Assembly (NCBI GenBank): GCA_910575725.1
Contig: CAJTFE010000005.1
Location: 120,345 to 184,344 of the forward strand
Source of the DNA: Clostridia bacterium
GTDB lineage: Bacteria; Bacillota; Clostridia; Lachnospirales; Lachnospiraceae
Direction of reading: 5' to 3'
DNA: 64,000 bases
The position numbers were made by a program, and so were the translations under genes. Shown here in pieces: positions 61,923 to 64,000 of the stretch (its first letter is position 1; every line of letters starts with the position of its first letter). Under the pieces are notes generated by a model, which was not told the origin of the DNA, did not search any database, and saw nothing but the letters and a program-made list of their open reading frames with translations.

Positions 61923-62330
61923 CTGAAAAGAAATAATAAAATTTTCCAAAATAAAACCAGCGGTATATCACTCACAGGGCGTAGTGATACTGCTGGTACA
62001 ATCATACAAACTTAACGGCGTGTGCAATGCGGAAGTTTGCCACATACAGGCAATTCCGACTATATCCACAAAAGGATGCGCACAAAAATCAATTACAAGG
62101 GAAGTGTAACACAAGATATGGAATCAGTCAACAACTTAAAACTATATATAGTATGAAAGAAATTTAAAAAATTTCTGATACTTGCAGAAATATCTGGTTT
62201 TCACCCTATTTTATTATTACATAGGTCATTTAAAAAGATGCCATAGAACGTACATTGACAATTTTATAGCATGGTACTGGGAGTCATACAGGTGCATGGG
62301 ACAGGTCTGCCGTAAAAAGCCAGCCCCTGC
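61923..62330. other. 408-bp gap before the recombinase gene
   Basis: AT-rich with no gene seen. It includes a dyad AGAAATTTAAAAAATTTCT near 62159-62177. The recombinase lacks the usual N-terminal arm-binding domain and starts at TTG 62331, so part of this region may once have encoded the missing N-terminus. Confidence 0.35.
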
Positions 62331-63524
62331 TTGATCGTTGCACAGCACGGCCTAAAAAAATGGAGGGCATCTACCTATGATGGCAATAACGGACTTCTGG
62401 AGAATTATGTGCATCCCTACCTGGGTGACAAAAAGCTCCGTTCCATCAAGACAAAAACGGTAGATGACTACTATCATTTTCTGGAAACAGAAGCAGAACC
62501 GGCTACCAATATGGGGAAGCCCATGCGTGACCATATCACGGCATCTACCATCCATGACATTCATAAGGTACTGCGGTGTGCCTTCAATCTTGCGGTGCGC
62601 TGGGAGTATATTAGTAAAAATCCATTCCTTAATGCAACCCTCCCGGAACATCACGAAAAGGAAAGGGTAATTCTGGAGCCGGAGCAGATTTTAAAGGTTC
62701 TGGAATTTACCAACCGTCCCGAATATTATGATTATTACTTAATCCACTGTGCGATTCTAATTGCCATTGGATGTACCGTGCGGGGTGGTGAAATCGGCGG
62801 CCTGCAGTGGGACAAGATCAATTTTGAAAAGCAGATCATCCATTTTGACCGGGCAATCGACAGGGTATCCAAGAAAAACATGGATATGCCGAAGATGAAC
62901 ATTCTTTTTAAGTTCCCAAATCTTTATCCAGGAACCAAGACAACGATTGTTCTGAAACAGCCCAAAAGTGATGACACGGTACGGGATGTGGATGTTCCCC
63001 AGAGTGTACTGAATGCGCTCCTCATACTGAAAGAGATGCAGGACAAGCTGAAAAAGGAATTAGGACCAGATGGTTACATGGATTATAACCTTACTATCTG
63101 TCAGGCCAATGGGCGTCCCATTATGACGGAACACCTGAATAAGCGGTTTAAGGAAATCCTGACTGAAATGAATGATCCTGATATGGATCCCCAGGAAATC
63201 GTATTCCACAGCCTGCGGCACACCAGCGCCACCACCAAACTTCTTATGTCCGGAGGTGATTACAATTCGGTTATGCAGGCCGGCGGATGGTCTAATCTGG
63301 AAATGCTGACCAGACGTTACGGGAAGCATTCTTTTGCAAGCGAGCGCGAAAAACTGGCTGGTAAAATGGATGATTTTCTTGACGGCAAAGGCATCTGTGA
63401 TTCGCAGAAAAATGATAAAGATGAGGCAGGTTCTGCAGAACAGGTACTGCAGCAGCTTATGAAATCCAATCCTGAACTGCTAATAGAATTTGCCAGGTCT
63501 ATCCAAAATGCTAATAAAGAGTAA
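62331..63524 (+). CDS. Tyrosine recombinase (integrase), N-terminally shortened
   Basis: 397 residues. Core-binding domain from ~20 (NYVHPYLGDKKLRSIKTKTVDDYYHFLE). Catalytic domain from ~125: first Arg in IGCTVRGGEIGGLQWDKI, HSLRHTSATTKLLMSGGD (H-x-x-R), a Trp/His in MQAGGWSNLEM and the nucleophile Tyr in LTRRYGKHSF. The ~70-residue N-terminal arm-binding domain of full-length element integrases is missing: the frame opens at a TTG without ribosome site. Repeats of TATTAGCA start just after the stop codon. Confidence 0.82.
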   Translation: MIVAQHGLKKWRASTYDGNNGLLENYVHPYLGDKKLRSIKTKTVDDYYHFLETEAEPATNMGKPMRDHITASTIHDIHKVLRCAFNLAVRWEYISKNPFLNATLPEHHEKERVILEPEQILKVLEFTNRPEYYDYYLIHCAILIAIGCTVRGGEIGGLQWDKINFEKQIIHFDRAIDRVSKKNMDMPKMNILFKFPNLYPGTKTTIVLKQPKSDDTVRDVDVPQSVLNALLILKEMQDKLKKELGPDGYMDYNLTICQANGRPIMTEHLNKRFKEILTEMNDPDMDPQEIVFHSLRHTSATTKLLMSGGDYNSVMQAGGWSNLEMLTRRYGKHSFASEREKLAGKMDDFLDGKGICDSQKNDKDEAGSAEQVLQQLMKSNPELLIEFARSIQNANKE

Positions 63525-63709
63525 ATCTATTAGCAGACAAAAGAACAGTTAAAAATACCGTATTAGCAAAAAAGAAAAAATCTTGTGTTTGGGAAGCTTC
63601 AAAATGGGAGTTGTATTAGCAGAAAAACAGAGCGGATTATTTGAACATCCGACCAATTAACTCGTATTAGCATGCAGGTTCGATTTTCAAATGTATTAGC
63701 ATATTAGCA
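63510..63709. repeat. Cluster of TATTAGCA repeats (probable attachment-site arm)
   Basis: Six direct copies of the 8-mer TATTAGCA start at 63528, 63561, 63614, 63665, 63694 and 63702; a copy in inverse orientation (GCTAATA) starts at 63510, inside the integrase 3' end. Most are preceded by G or T. Spacings range from 8 to 53 bp. Short direct repeats beside an integrase are the usual arm-type binding sites of an attachment site. Confidence 0.7.
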
Positions 63710-63773
63710 AATCTGAGTTTTGATGCTGAAATGAAGAAAGCCGAAAACCCGCTAAAATCGAGGGCACTGAAAA

Positions 63774-63796
63774 ACTCCCACTTTTTTGTTGGGAGT
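63774..63796 (-). terminator. Terminator of the transposase gene
   Basis: Seven-bp stem ACTCCCA / TGGGAGT with a 9-nt loop (63774-63780 with 63790-63796); on the minus strand it is followed by TTTTT. It lies ~70 bp after the transposase stop. Confidence 0.6.
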
Positions 63797-63865
63797 ATTC
63801 TTATCTCTATATAAACAGCATCTGTGTACAAATTTGCTCCAAAGCATGCAAGGAAAAGCGTTTCC

Positions 63866-64000
63866 TTACTGCATAACCGGCTCCGTCAGTCTCGTGATTC
63901 TCTTGACATTTGCCACAAATGCTGTGATATACATTTGCAGTTCCATGGCAAACAGCCCTCTCGAATCCGCTCTGCGTAATCCGTGGGCTTCTTTTAATTC
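63866..64000 (-). CDS. Transposase C-terminal end (cut by window edge)
   Basis: The frame on the minus strand reads LKEAHGLRRADSRGLFAMEL, QMYITAFVANVKRITRLTEP and stops at 63866. The pattern E-x-H-G-L-R-x-A-x-x-R-G-L...Q-x-x-x-T-A...N-x-K-R is that of the end of IS1182-type DDE transposases. The gene continues past the window, so the start and the element ends are not visible. Confidence 0.65.
   Translation of the reverse strand, partial: ELKEAHGLRRADSRGLFAMELQMYITAFVANVKRITRLTEPVMQ

Noticed and set aside
61923..62330. Gap before the integrase searched for tRNA or attachment site
   Set aside because: No cloverleaf or tRNA 3' end could be recognised, and no repeat shared with the TATTAGCA array was seen.
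63510..63709. TATTAGCA repeats considered as replication iterons
   Set aside because: No replication initiator gene is adjacent, and an integrase is, so attachment-site arms are more likely.

Overview
The window looks like an accessory-rich stretch of a Lachnospiraceae-type Clostridia chromosome. The signs are low-to-middle GC, strong AGGAGG-type ribosome binding sites, clostridial BlaI/BlaR1 proteins, EFR1-type flavodoxin-ferredoxin, TnpW-like mobile-element ORFs, LanFEG and Bce-type resistance cassettes, and many small DUF3795/GyrI-like proteins. I saw no rRNA, tRNA or CRISPR array. Names rest on motif and family recognition only; no search was run.

Layout. 1-2.8 kb: the tail of an FtsX permease and a NarL-type two-component pair. 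3-9.2 kb: a Bce-like two-component system, a 234-aa unknown protein and an ABC exporter. 9.2-13.4 kb (minus): a LanFEG-like ABC transporter with its own two-component system and no lantibiotic genes. 13.5-16 kb: two tandem radical SAM genes divergent from an HxlR regulator. 16.2-18.9 kb: a mobile-element gene fragment, an AbiE-type toxin-antitoxin pair and the 5' half of a group II intron. 18.9-30 kb (minus): ABC/TetR operon, a chimeric SRPBCC-IlvB gene, a decayed TetR gene, AlkD, AraC regulators, an ABC-2 drug exporter and a frameshifted UvrA-like gene. 30.2-34.2 kb (minus): a compact three-gene operon, AAA15 ATPase - RloB - 655-aa zinc-ribbon/nuclease-like protein, the best candidate for an undescribed defence system. 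34.3-39.8 kb (minus): envelope proteins, an amidase and an ECF sigma/anti-sigma pair. 40-43.8 kb (plus): small stress or detoxification genes. 43.9-48.2 kb: an orphan BlaI circuit with a triple operator, a secreted BlaR1-tail protein and a gutted BlaR1. 48.4-52.1 kb (minus): three tandem paralogous exported proteins. 52.2-59.5 kb: many fragments and chimeric genes. 59.6-64 kb: mobile-element genes, a tyrosine recombinase with clustered short repeats, and the end of a transposase.

Two themes cut across the regions. First, many genes are hybrids or fragments: SRPBCC-IlvB, TnpW-cupin, DUF1697-ParR-like, BlaR1 with its centre deleted, TetR with its centre deleted, GNAT joined to the TrmO tail. 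This suggests recurrent deletion between unrelated genes, or assembly error, and must be tested with long reads. Second, a conserved ~30-bp intergenic motif (CTTCYCARAATCGGTCAA followed by an AT-rich box) occurs at least five times and is not explained by any gene.
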